Positions 18,941-26,427 of a stretch of DNA of 64,000 nt are shown in pieces. The notes below the pieces were generated by a model, which worked only from the letters and a program-made list of their open reading frames with translations, did not search any database and was not told where the DNA came from. This DNA comes from Flavilitoribacter nigricans DSM 23189 = NBRC 102662 (GTDB taxonomy: Bacteria > Bacteroidota > Bacteroidia > Chitinophagales > Saprospiraceae): the NCBI RefSeq assembly GCF_002646595.1, contig NZ_PDUD01000013.1, positions 1-64,000 of the forward strand. The letters run 5' to 3'. Position 1 is the first letter of the stretch, and each line of letters begins with the position of its first letter. The translations under genes were made by a program, and so were the position numbers.

Positions 18941-19531
18941 ATGACCAAAGCAGAAAAAACACGGAACCTCATCATCACCGAAGCGGCCACCCTTTTTAAC
19001 CAGCGCGGGTACGAAGGCACTTCGATGAAAGACATTATGGACGCTACGGGTATGTCCAAAGGGGCGCTCTACGGCCATTTTAAAGACAAGGAACAAATTG
19101 CGGTTGCGGCCTTCCAGGAAGCCGTCAATACGGTACTGGTGGAAGTCGGCAAACGCACTCGGGCGGAAAACCAGGTGATCGCCAAATTCAAGGAGGTCAT
19201 CTATTTCTACAAGGAACGCATCCTGAACCCTCCGGTGGAGGGCGGCTGTCCGATCCAGAACAGCTCGGTAGACGCCGATGAATCCCGGCCGGTACTTCGC
19301 AAGGAAGTGATCCGCGCCATGGATGCCTGGCAGGAACGCATCGTCCGGACGCTGCAAAAAGGCATGGCCAGCGGGGAGGTCCGGATCGATATTGATGCCC
19401 GCGAATTCGCGATCAACTTCATCAGTACTCTGGAAGGAGGCATTATGATGGCCCAACTCTACCGCGATGTCCGCTATTTTGATAATGTGGCCCGGCTGCT
19501 GAATCAGATGGTGGAGGGATTAAAACGATGA
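18941..19531 (+). CDS. TetR/AcrR family transcriptional repressor
   Basis: 196 aa from ATG 18941. The helix-turn-helix is residues 1-60: KTRNLIITEAATLFNQRGYEGTS, then MKDIMDATGMSKGALYGHFKDKEQI, the classic TetR turn (KGALYGHF). The rest is an all-helical ligand-binding and dimer domain with GGCPIQNSS, typical of the AcrR/YcdC-like subgroup. It probably binds the palindrome at 18245-18268 and represses its own operon; the ligand is unknown. Confidence 0.92.
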   Translation: MTKAEKTRNLIITEAATLFNQRGYEGTSMKDIMDATGMSKGALYGHFKDKEQIAVAAFQEAVNTVLVEVGKRTRAENQVIAKFKEVIYFYKERILNPPVEGGCPIQNSSVDADESRPVLRKEVIRAMDAWQERIVRTLQKGMASGEVRIDIDAREFAINFISTLEGGIMMAQLYRDVRYFDNVARLLNQMVEGLKR

Positions 19532-19617
19532 TTTAATGTGTTAAAGTGGAAAGGTGTTAAAGTGTTGAGGTTGGGGGGTGAATGGTTCCGGTAAAAGTCG
19601 ATGAGATTGGGAATTTA

Positions 19618-19722
19618 CCGTCAACCGTCAACCGTCAACCGTCAACCGTCAACCGTCAACCGTCAACCGTCAACCGTCAACCGTCAACCGTCAACCATCC
19701 ACCGTCCACCGTCGACCATCAA
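19618..19722. repeat. heptamer tandem array CCGTCAA, 11 perfect and 4 degenerate copies
   Basis: Perfect CCGTCAA units run from 19618 to 19694; CCATCCA, CCGTCCA, CCGTCGA and CCATCAA follow to 19722. The array ends 19 nt before the hydrolase ATG. Seven is not a multiple of three, so gain or loss of one unit changes both the spacing and the frame of any upstream start. The sequence just before it (19535-19580) is also low-complexity (TGTTAAAGTG repeats). Confidence 0.95.
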
Positions 19723-19741
19723 CCAAAAAAAATCAACGATC

Positions 19742-20662
19742 ATGATGACTGTACAAAAAATCGAATACCTGAATTCAAGCTGGGTAGATGACAAACCGGA
19801 GCGTCCGGTGAGCTATCCCTGGTTTTTGTCACTGGTCCGTTTCGGGTTCGGTACGCTGGGGCGCGTTTTTCCCCGGGCGGCCGGAACCAAAGCCTTTGAG
19901 TTGTTTACCACGCCGCGTACCCGCGCCAAGCACCGTTCGCCCGAGCCCTTGCTGGCCGAAGCCCGGATCTTTGAGATCCTCTTCGGGAAACACATGCTGA
20001 AGTGCTACGAATGGGGGAGTGGTACCCGCACGGTGCTATTGGTCCACGGTTGGGAATCGAGAGGTACGGCTTTGCGCACCTTTGTGCCGGAGTTGGTCGA
20101 GCAGGGATTTCGGGTAGTAGCCATGGACGGTCCGGCGCACGGAGACTCCGGTGGGACGCGTGCCAATCTGCGCACCTTCGGCGAAGCGGTCCGTCTGGTG
20201 ATCCGCCGTTTGGGAGATGTGCACAGTGTGATCACGCATTCATTCGGTGGTGCGGCCACGGTTTTTGCCCTGAGTGAACTGGATAAGGAGATCTATCTGG
20301 AGAAGCTGGTACTGATCGGTACGCCCAACCGGATGGAAAACGTATTCCAGGGCTCGGTGAAAACTTTAAATGTCCCTCCGGGAGCGGTTAAACATTACCG
20401 CCGTCTGGTCGAAGAAAAGGTAGGGCGACCATTGCCGGAAGCTTCTCTGAGTAGTCTGGGCCTGCAAGCACAGATCGGGGAAGCCCTGATCGTGCACGAT
20501 ACCGACGATCAGGCCGTTTCTCTGGATGCAGCCCGTTTGGTAGCGGAATCCTGGCCCAATGCCCGGATGATCATTACCGAAGGGTACGGCCATTACCGCC
20601 TGATGAAGAATCCGGATGTGATCCGGCGGGTGGCGGACTTTATTGGAGTTGGGCACCTTTAA
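19742..20662 (+). CDS. alpha/beta hydrolase
   Basis: 306 aa from ATG 19742 (MMTVQKIEYLNSSWVDD). The frame stays open upstream through the heptamer array to an ATG at 19601, which would add 47 residues of RQPSTVN repeats; I reject that start as a repeat artefact. The oxyanion segment is LLVHGWESRG (about 99-108), the nucleophile Ser167 lies in ITHSFGGAA, an acid is at Asp253-256 (HDTDDQ), and the base is His284 in GYGHYRLMKN. Substrate unknown. It may belong to the DinB-TetR unit, 210 nt downstream of the TetR stop. Confidence 0.87.
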   Translation: MMTVQKIEYLNSSWVDDKPERPVSYPWFLSLVRFGFGTLGRVFPRAAGTKAFELFTTPRTRAKHRSPEPLLAEARIFEILFGKHMLKCYEWGSGTRTVLLVHGWESRGTALRTFVPELVEQGFRVVAMDGPAHGDSGGTRANLRTFGEAVRLVIRRLGDVHSVITHSFGGAATVFALSELDKEIYLEKLVLIGTPNRMENVFQGSVKTLNVPPGAVKHYRRLVEEKVGRPLPEASLSSLGLQAQIGEALIVHDTDDQAVSLDAARLVAESWPNARMIITEGYGHYRLMKNPDVIRRVADFIGVGHL

Positions 20663-20715
20663 ATTGCCAAATTACCAGATGGAGGTGATGGAAAAGTGTA
20701 TAAGTACAGTATATA

Positions 20716-20760
20716 CCGACCGAAGCGGTTTGGGATTTTCCCAAACCACTTCGCGTCAGG
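20716..20760. repeat. palindromic dispersed repeat, copy 2
   Basis: CCGACCGAAGCGGTTTGGG / CCCAAACCACTTCGCGTCAGG form a stem of about 19 bp around ATTTT. Sequence and flanks (TATATA before, AATAACC after) match the copies at 4758 and 37055. It lies between the hydrolase and a convergent lipoprotein gene and could also stop transcription. Confidence 0.75.
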
Positions 20761-20879
20761 AATAACCTCAATATTTTTACATTTTTCCAATGCTACCGGG
20801 GAGCAGCCTTGTAATGTATAGTGTTATTGTCTTGGCAATTGACAGGGATTTAATACGGACTAACCCGACTTAACCGGGT

Positions 20880-21500
20880 TCACATCATTTCTTTAATTTC
20901 CAGAAACCAGATCTCACCGATCTTTTTTAGAAAATAGGCCGCCCGCTGTTCGGCATGGCCTCGCTGGTACAGAAATACTACAGCTTTATCTCCTTGCTGA
21001 TTCAGCAAAACCGGAGAGAAATCATAAATGGAGGTGTGTTTCCGCTCGCAGTCTGCGGCGTTTTCGGTGACCTGGATACCCGCCCTGGTTATATCCAATC
21101 GGGTCATATCCACCCCTGCAAGTTGTTGATAATCATTCTGTAAATAGACATTAGCCCGCTGCAAGCTTTCCGGATCGAGGTGCGATTCGAGATCACTGAG
21201 GGTGTTCCGGAATTGTAGAACGATGCATTGTCGGTTCAGAAATTCCCGGGTGACCATATTATTGATGGATATCTGGGTGATACAGGGCAGGGAGTCAAAA
21301 GGTGGGGATATCGCTATAGCCATTCCCTCGGGCAGGTTTTCCCCTGAAAAATGGTCATCAGCATATTGCTCGCACGGCTGCACTAATGCGATTTCGTAAT
21401 TGAGGATTTTGTTCCATATCTGCGGATCGGCACTTCCAGATCCAGGTGCTCCGCAGCTGAGTATGGTAAACATTAAGACCAGCTTGATTAACGTTCGCAT
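20880..21500 (-). CDS. lipoprotein of unknown function
   Basis: 206 aa. Lipoprotein signal MRTLIKLVLMFTILSC with Cys16. The mature part has scattered cysteines (PCEQ, LPCI, RQCI, DCER) and a C-terminal half with KAVVFLYQRGHAEQRAAYF and IGEIWFLEIKEM, which resembles the strand-rich end of small NTF2-like or DUF-type envelope proteins, but I cannot name a family. Divergent from nothing nearby; the xseAB pair follows on the same strand after 95 nt upstream of it. Confidence 0.65.
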   Translation of the reverse strand: MRTLIKLVLMFTILSCGAPGSGSADPQIWNKILNYEIALVQPCEQYADDHFSGENLPEGMAIAISPPFDSLPCITQISINNMVTREFLNRQCIVLQFRNTLSDLESHLDPESLQRANVYLQNDYQQLAGVDMTRLDITRAGIQVTENAADCERKHTSIYDFSPVLLNQQGDKAVVFLYQRGHAEQRAAYFLKKIGEIWFLEIKEMM

Positions 21501-21595
21501 GGCACGGAGTAGCTATTGGTTAAATTAGGGTGATTTCCATCTTGGTACACTAAAATGTACTGACGATAACCGATCGCCTGGCCATGCTCACTGCA

Positions 21596-21778
21596 CTAAT
21601 CCTGATCGGAGAAGAGTCCCTGAATTTCCTCCTCTGTAGATCGGAGTTTTTGTCGGCAAAAATTGATCAATTCGGCAGCTCGCTGCAGTCGTTCGGACAG
21701 ATCATCGATGCCCAGGGTGTTTTCCTGTAGCGCATCCACGATATCCTGCAATTCTCCCATGGCAGCTTCGTAAGTCAT
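21596..21778 (-). CDS. xseB: exodeoxyribonuclease VII small subunit
   Basis: 60 aa, slightly short for the family (60-80). One helical hairpin: MTYEAAMGELQDIVDALQEN, then IDDLSERLQRAAELINFCRQKL and EEEIQGLF, matching the XseB pattern of a YE-A---L--IV--LE start and L--R--EL---C---L core. It binds the large subunit to form the single-strand-specific nuclease that trims DNA in repair. It lies 114 nt after xseA in the same direction. Confidence 0.88.
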   Translation of the reverse strand: MTYEAAMGELQDIVDALQENTLGIDDLSERLQRAAELINFCRQKLRSTEEEIQGLFSDQD

Positions 21779-21892
21779 ATTATTTATTTTGTTGCGGGCG
21801 GATTGCCATCCGCCGCTACGGTTGGTTTATTAAGTATAGGCCCCAATGCCGCTCTACCTTATACGATTCAGATATCTCAAATTATCAATTTT

Positions 21893-23128
21893 CTACAGCC
21901 CATCATCTACCGTACTATCGACCTCCCCATCCCGAAAAAGGGTCTTTAATTGATCGCCCGCTTGTACGTCCTTCCGGGAATGAACAAATTTACCATTTAA
22001 TTGGGTGAGAGTATAACCTCTCGCCAGGGTACTCTCTATGCTAAGCAGCTGCACCATCTTTTCCAGCTGATCGATCTGCTGGTTCCCGTTCCGGAGCTGA
22101 CTGGTTGCCCGGTAGGGGAGTTCGTTGGCAATAAAATCCAGCAACTGTTCCTGTTTTTGTACGAGGTTGCGGCTGGTGTGACGCAATTGCTGGCGGATGC
22201 CGTTCAACTGGATTGCCTCCCGCTGGAGAATCTGATTTCCGATGAACTGCAGTTGCTGGGTCAGTTGCAGCAGCCCGGCCTCGAATTGAGCGGCCCGTCC
22301 GATCAGCCATTCGGCCACGGCCGTCGGGGTTTTCAGGCGGGTGTGGGCCACGAGGTCCGAAACGGTTTCATCCACTTCGTGACCGATACCGGTGATCACG
22401 GGCAGTTGGCACTTGGCGAGACTTTCGGCCACCTTGAGCTCGTCGAAAGCGCTGAGGTCCAGTCGGGAACCGCCACCACGGATCACCACTACCGCGTCGA
22501 ATGCGGCTTTCCGGCGGTTGATCTTCCGGATCTGGGTGGGTAGCTCCTCGGCTACCTTCTGCCCCTGCATGGCGCTCGGAAAAAGGGTAGTCCGGAAAGC
22601 GTATCCGTAGGCATTCTGGCGCAATTGGGTGTTGAAATCGTGGTAACCCGCCGCTGTCTCACTACTGATCACGGCCAGCCGCTGCACGACTTCCGGTAAA
22701 GGCAGCAGAGCATTTCGGCGCAGATGCCCGCCTTTTTTCAGACCTTCGATCGTTTTGCGCCTTTGCAGTTCCAGTTGCCCCAGGGTAAAAGTGGGGTCAA
22801 TCTCGTGGATGATGAGTTTCAGTCCGTAGCGTTCGTGGTACTCCACCTGCACCCGCAGCTTCACCGAGCGGCCCGCCTGTAGAATCTCGTGCAGGGTAAG
22901 GCCCAGTTGCCGGCGCAAACGCCGGTGGGTTTTCTCCCAAAGGGCCGCTTCACTTTGCGCCAGGATCTCCTCACTGTCTTCTTCCTTTTGTACCAGCGAT
23001 ACAAAGTAATGCCCCCGCGACTCGCCGACCTGGGCGATCTCCGCGGTGATCCACAGCGGTTCGGAGAAATTCAACGCCAGGATCCGCCGGATATATTCGT
23101 TGAGCTGGAAGAGGGTATAGGTCTGCAA
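21893..23128 (-). CDS. xseA: exodeoxyribonuclease VII large subunit
   Basis: 411 aa from a TTG at 23128, giving (M)QTYTLFQLNEYIRR, the usual family N-terminus. The ATG at 23173 gives 15 more residues, but a TAnnTTTG box on this strand (TATCTTTG, 23154-23147) lies between the two starts, so I prefer TTG. An OB-fold (about 1-110) is followed by the nuclease domain with VVIRGGGSRLDLSAFDE and GIGHEVDETVSDLVAHTRLKTPTA split over two family motifs, then a coiled-coil part and LARGYTLTQLNGK at the C-terminus. It degrades single-stranded DNA to oligonucleotides together with XseB. Confidence 0.94.
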   Translation of the reverse strand: MQTYTLFQLNEYIRRILALNFSEPLWITAEIAQVGESRGHYFVSLVQKEEDSEEILAQSEAALWEKTHRRLRRQLGLTLHEILQAGRSVKLRVQVEYHERYGLKLIIHEIDPTFTLGQLELQRRKTIEGLKKGGHLRRNALLPLPEVVQRLAVISSETAAGYHDFNTQLRQNAYGYAFRTTLFPSAMQGQKVAEELPTQIRKINRRKAAFDAVVVIRGGGSRLDLSAFDELKVAESLAKCQLPVITGIGHEVDETVSDLVAHTRLKTPTAVAEWLIGRAAQFEAGLLQLTQQLQFIGNQILQREAIQLNGIRQQLRHTSRNLVQKQEQLLDFIANELPYRATSQLRNGNQQIDQLEKMVQLLSIESTLARGYTLTQLNGKFVHSRKDVQAGDQLKTLFRDGEVDSTVDDGL

Positions 23129-23252
23129 ATGCTTATTTTTAAGCCCCAAAGATAGTAAGGCCGGGTAAAACAAGATGCTTCCAAAAGATCATATACCATT
23201 TTTTTTTAACAAATTTTTCATATGCAAATAAAAAGCCTTATCTTTCGCTCTG

Positions 23253-23346
23253 AATAAAGAAATAAGCCGAGTTTAACTCGTAAAGATTATAATCATAGGG
23301 ATGACTTTTGGGCCCTTCCGAAGCACACAGTCGGAAGGGCTTTTTT
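23253..23346 (+). ncRNA. candidate small RNA ending in a strong terminator
   Basis: A promoter-like TTTC-N19-TATCTTTC (to 23246) is followed by about 90 nt with no open frame of note and a textbook terminator (23312-23346). The start is estimated as 7 nt past the -7 box. I cannot assign it to a known RNA family. The remaining gap up to the tRNA holds another perfect hairpin, TGATTTTACGC/GCGTAAAATCA (23346-23370), and a partial second copy of CGCCCCGCGTGAAATCATCCC-like sequence near 23428. Confidence 0.4.
23312..23346 (+). terminator. intrinsic terminator
   Basis: Perfect 10-bp stem GCCCTTCCGA/TCGGAAGGGC with a 9-nt loop, followed by TTTTTT. No protein gene ends upstream on this strand, so it probably ends a small RNA. 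Confidence 0.85.
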
Positions 23347-23577
23347 GATTTTACGCCCCGCGTAAAATCATCCCGGATAAGGTCGAAGGACCGAATCGGG
23401 ATTGTTCATTCTAGCAATGAGCTATCGCCCCGCGTGAAATCATCCCTTCGGACCTTCCAGTATCATTCCCACTCTGGTCCCATCAACCAAATCGGAACCC
23501 TTTTTTCCGCTTCGACGTTTATTCCCACAGCCTACGACCGGTCCGTGCTAAAGATTCCGCTCTTTTTTCGGTCACTT

Positions 23578-23609
23578 ATTGCCTGGAATGGGAAAAAATG
23601 ATACATTTG
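23578..23609 (+). promoter_or_regulatory. promoter of tRNA-Leu(CAA)
   Basis: ATTG (23578-23581), 20 nt, then TACATTTG (23602-23609), an exact TAnnTTTG box. The tRNA begins about 74 nt later. Confidence 0.65.
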
Positions 23610-23682
23610 CATCCGCCAAATAGAGGAGCGAAGTAAGCGCAAAGCAGTACGCTGCCGGTCTGAACTTCCCTCCCGTACACTT

Positions 23683-23769
23683 GCCGAAGTGGCGGAATTG
23701 GTAGACGCGCTGGATTCAAAATCCAGTTCTGGCAACAGAGTGCGGGTTCGATTCCCGCCTTCGGTACCA
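23683..23769 (+). tRNA. tRNA-Leu(CAA)
   Basis: 87 nt including an encoded CCA. The acceptor GCCGAAG pairs with CTTCGGT, the D-arm is GGCGGAATTGGTAGACGC, the anticodon stem CTGGA/TCCAG encloses TTCAAAA (anticodon CAA), a long class II variable arm follows, and the T-arm is GCGGGTTCGATTCCCGC. It reads UUG codons. A terminator follows at once. Confidence 0.97.
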
Positions 23770-23774
23770 TCATT

Positions 23775-23809
23775 AAAAGCACTTGTGATCCGTCGCAGGT
23801 GCTTTTTTT
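23775..23809 (+). terminator. intrinsic terminator after tRNA-Leu(CAA)
   Basis: AAAAGCACTTG/CAGGTGCTTTT stem (one G-T pair) with a 10-nt loop and a run of seven T. Confidence 0.85.
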
Positions 23810-23873
23810 GTGCCCTGATTTGTCAGTGGTATTAGTTTACTGCTGCAAGCCGGTATTAGAAAATTGCAAAGTA

Positions 23874-24338
23874 TCAGATCCGCTCGAAAGCGATGATGTT
23901 TTTTCCATCGTTGTAAAAGATCAACAATATGGAGTTCCTGATCTCGTAGCGCTGAGCGGCCATGATTTGGTAAAGCCTTGTCCATTCGGGTTCCGCAACG
24001 AAGGTAGTGGCCATAGGTCCGAATGAAATGTTCCCATGATTTTGTATGGTATATTTACCACCGTAAGCATTCGAAACTTTAACCCCGGCAATGTCTCCTT
24101 CTCCATTGCTGTCCACTGATGAGAAATTTGCTGTGATGTCGCCATTATTAATATGTGGCCAGGTATTATCTTCCGTTTTGGTTATTTTTTCTCCATGATC
24201 GATATAGTATACGACTTTCCAGTCGCCGGTCAGATCATAGGAAATTTCATCCTGGTCTTTGGAACAGGCACTGAACAGCATGGTGATCACTACTAAAGTT
24301 ACCGATATCCTGATTGAAATTGAAATACAAGTTTTCAT
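23874..24338 (-). CDS. META/HslJ-like domain lipoprotein
   Basis: 154 aa from the ATG at 24338; an ATG at 24527 would place 63 residues ahead of the signal. Lipoprotein signal ending TMLFSACSKD. The mature domain begins DLTGDWKVVYYI and contains YGGKYTIQNHGNISFGPMAT and a final LLIFYNDGKNIIAFE, which follow the META fold pattern (W at the start, GxY-I, ISFGPMATT, L-L----G---AFE). HslJ proteins are heat-shock-linked envelope proteins. Here it stands alone, and the 409 nt upstream (24339-24747), which also separate it from the divergent WG-repeat gene, show no gene. Confidence 0.65.
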   Translation of the reverse strand: MKTCISISIRISVTLVVITMLFSACSKDQDEISYDLTGDWKVVYYIDHGEKITKTEDNTWPHINNGDITANFSSVDSNGEGDIAGVKVSNAYGGKYTIQNHGNISFGPMATTFVAEPEWTRLYQIMAAQRYEIRNSILLIFYNDGKNIIAFERI

Positions 24339-24747
24339 TTTAAACTGGTGTCTATTTGGGAAAAAAATTGAATTAATTTGGTATCGATCCGACGTTCTTC
24401 TACGGGTGTTTGTGTGTAGGTCCAAGAAAGATAACCATAAAATCTTCATCGAAAAAGCTGGAAGACCTGCCACTTCGATTTTCCTATTGGTACCTCTTAA
24501 TTCTGTTCGTATCTGATTGAAAATCACTTTGTAATCCCCTCTCCAAGCAACCCTCCGCCCCTCAACTTGTCTATTCCTACAAACAGATTATATTTTTTCG
24601 CCAAGCTTGTTGCTCTGTAAACGTGCCCATTGACCGCTAATGCTCTGGTGCCAGCGACCGTTCCAGTGAACGTGCGCTAAACGCCCACCGGCCATCCTCC
24701 ACCGACGGAACAGATCCCGACAAGCTAACAAACACAACACCTCCATT

Positions 24748-25449
24748 ATGAAAAACCTACTCCTCCTGTTCGCTTTACTCTTCGCTACTCATCTGCTCAC
24801 CGGCCAAAAGGTCGTGAAACAAAACGGAAAATACGGACTGATGGGCACGAACGGCACCATGATCACGCCCGCTATGTACGACGCCATCGAGCTGGAAGGC
24901 AGTCTGGTAACCACCCGCCTGAACGGAAAGATCGGTATCTGCGGACTGGACGGGCAGGTGATCGTGCCGAATATCTACGACCGGATCACCTGGAATGGCA
25001 GCTACGGCATGACCGAAAAGGACGGCCGCGTGGGCATGATCAAACGGAACGGCGAACTGTTGATCCCACATATGTACGACCGCATTAGCTGGGACGGCAG
25101 CTTTGGTACTACGGTCCGGGACGGGAAGGTCGGTCTGGTCAAACTGAACGGTGAGGTCGTGATTCCGAACCTGTACGATAGCATTAGCTGGAACGGCAGT
25201 TTCGGTACTACGGTCAAGGACGGCAAAGTGGGCCTCATTAAACTGGACGGTCGAATGGTCATCCCTAATGTTTACGATGCCATTGAATGGAACGGCAGCT
25301 ACGGTGCCACCGTACAGAACGGCCTGCTGGGCCTGGTTCGACTGGACGGCCGGATGCTCATTCCCAATCAATACGATGAGATCGAACTGAACGGCAGCAC
25401 GGCCACAGCCATCCGGGGAAATACTCGCCAGGAATACCGGATCCGCTAG
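24748..25449 (+). CDS. secreted WG-repeat protein
   Basis: 233 aa. Signal MKNLLLLFALLFATHLLTG. Six to seven copies of a unit of about 31 residues follow: a KNGK-GL-like strand, a G-(V/M)(V/I/L)IP-(V/M/L)YD turn and a W-G-like end. The units are very alike (for example WNGSYG, WDGSFG, WNGSFG), suggesting recent internal duplication. WG repeats form beta-rich structures in envelope proteins; the function is unknown. A bidirectional terminator follows the stop. Confidence 0.85.
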   Translation: MKNLLLLFALLFATHLLTGQKVVKQNGKYGLMGTNGTMITPAMYDAIELEGSLVTTRLNGKIGICGLDGQVIVPNIYDRITWNGSYGMTEKDGRVGMIKRNGELLIPHMYDRISWDGSFGTTVRDGKVGLVKLNGEVVIPNLYDSISWNGSFGTTVKDGKVGLIKLDGRMVIPNVYDAIEWNGSYGATVQNGLLGLVRLDGRMLIPNQYDEIELNGSTATAIRGNTRQEYRIR

Positions 25450-25462
25450 GTGGGAAAAAACA

Positions 25463-25492
25463 AAAGCCTTGCACACAGTGGTACAAGGCTTT
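25463..25492. terminator. bidirectional terminator
   Basis: Perfect 9-bp stem AAAGCCTTG/CAAGGCTTT with a 12-nt loop. On the minus strand it continues into TTTTGTTTTTT, so it suits the PilJ-domain gene (stop at 25588) as well as the WG-repeat gene. Confidence 0.75.
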
Positions 25493-25587
25493 CGCGAATA
25501 TCTGCTTTTTTTGCCCGCAGTGGGCAGGATGATTCGGATCATCTGATCAAATGCAGCTTTAATCCATGATCCATTGGCGTCGCGTAT

Positions 25588-26373
25588 TTATCTCTTGGCA
25601 GTCAACTGATTATCCGTCACTTTTGCGTACAATCCGGTGATGTCATTCATCTGTTTCAGGATGGAATTGGTAGTAACGGTGATCACTGACGGCATCATTT
25701 TGCTGTTGTTCACATCAAAGGTATGCTTCGAAAATTCCCACTGGCTGATCACTTTATTCAACTTGGTGGTAATATCCGAGGTATTGTAACCCGAAGCGAC
25801 CAGTTCCTTCAATGCCTTTTCAAATTCTTCACGGGCACCCTTCAGTTCGGGGTAAATACTTTCGCTCGGGATCTTCCAGGCGTAAGCCAGATAGTACAGG
25901 GCGATCCGCTGGGAAAGCATCCGCTGCCGGCCCGACATGTTGACAAGTTTGGCCGATTTAAGTTTGGCTTCCTTTTCCAGCAGGGTCACTACATCATCAC
26001 ACTTTTCCAGTAGTTCATTGGCCTGGTCAATGAGGATGCCTGCGGTCAGCCGGTTGGGGGAGGACACTACCTTGATCCGGAAGGAAAGCCAGAGTTCGTA
26101 TACTTCCCCTAGGGTTTTTTTGGTTTTGTTGCCGGCCGGGTAGTCCTGCAATTCGAGCATCTGCTCCTCGAATAATGCAACGGCGTCATCCAGTTCGGTT
26201 CTCGCCTGGTCCACGCGGGATTTCAGGCCGATCATCAGATAACACTTCGTCATCTTCTGGGTCAGCATCCGCTGGCGACCCGCTTTGTTGATGGCTTCCC
26301 CTACGGTCAGGTCCTGAGCCGTCAGCAGGCCCGAAAAAAATAAGAGTGTGAGTACTAATATCTTGGTTTTCAT
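25588..26373 (-). CDS. secreted PilJ-domain protein (type IV pili methyl-accepting transducer N-terminal domain), copy 1
   Basis: 261 aa. Signal peptide to about residue 20 (LLTAQ), no later membrane helix. The helical core carries two GRQRML-Q motifs, GRQRMLTQ at 32-39 and GRQRMLSQ at 148-155, typical of PilJ and NarX-like sensor modules, which in nitrate sensors form the ligand site. Here the domain is a free soluble protein with no signalling output, which is unusual; it could be a periplasmic binding protein. It lies next to a porin gene on the same strand (54 nt downstream of it), with a paralogue on the porin's other side. Confidence 0.8.
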   Translation of the reverse strand: MKTKILVLTLLFFSGLLTAQDLTVGEAINKAGRQRMLTQKMTKCYLMIGLKSRVDQARTELDDAVALFEEQMLELQDYPAGNKTKKTLGEVYELWLSFRIKVVSSPNRLTAGILIDQANELLEKCDDVVTLLEKEAKLKSAKLVNMSGRQRMLSQRIALYYLAYAWKIPSESIYPELKGAREEFEKALKELVASGYNTSDITTKLNKVISQWEFSKHTFDVNNSKMMPSVITVTTNSILKQMNDITGLYAKVTDNQLTAKR

Positions 26374-26427
26374 AATTATCGCTTTAAATGATTATTGGTA
26401 AAAGTTTTATGGATTCCCGGAGGCCGA

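Noticed and set aside
19601-19741. N-terminal extension of the hydrolase made of RQPSTVN repeats
   Set aside because: It is the translation of the heptamer array; the hydrolase fold starts at MMTVQKIEY.
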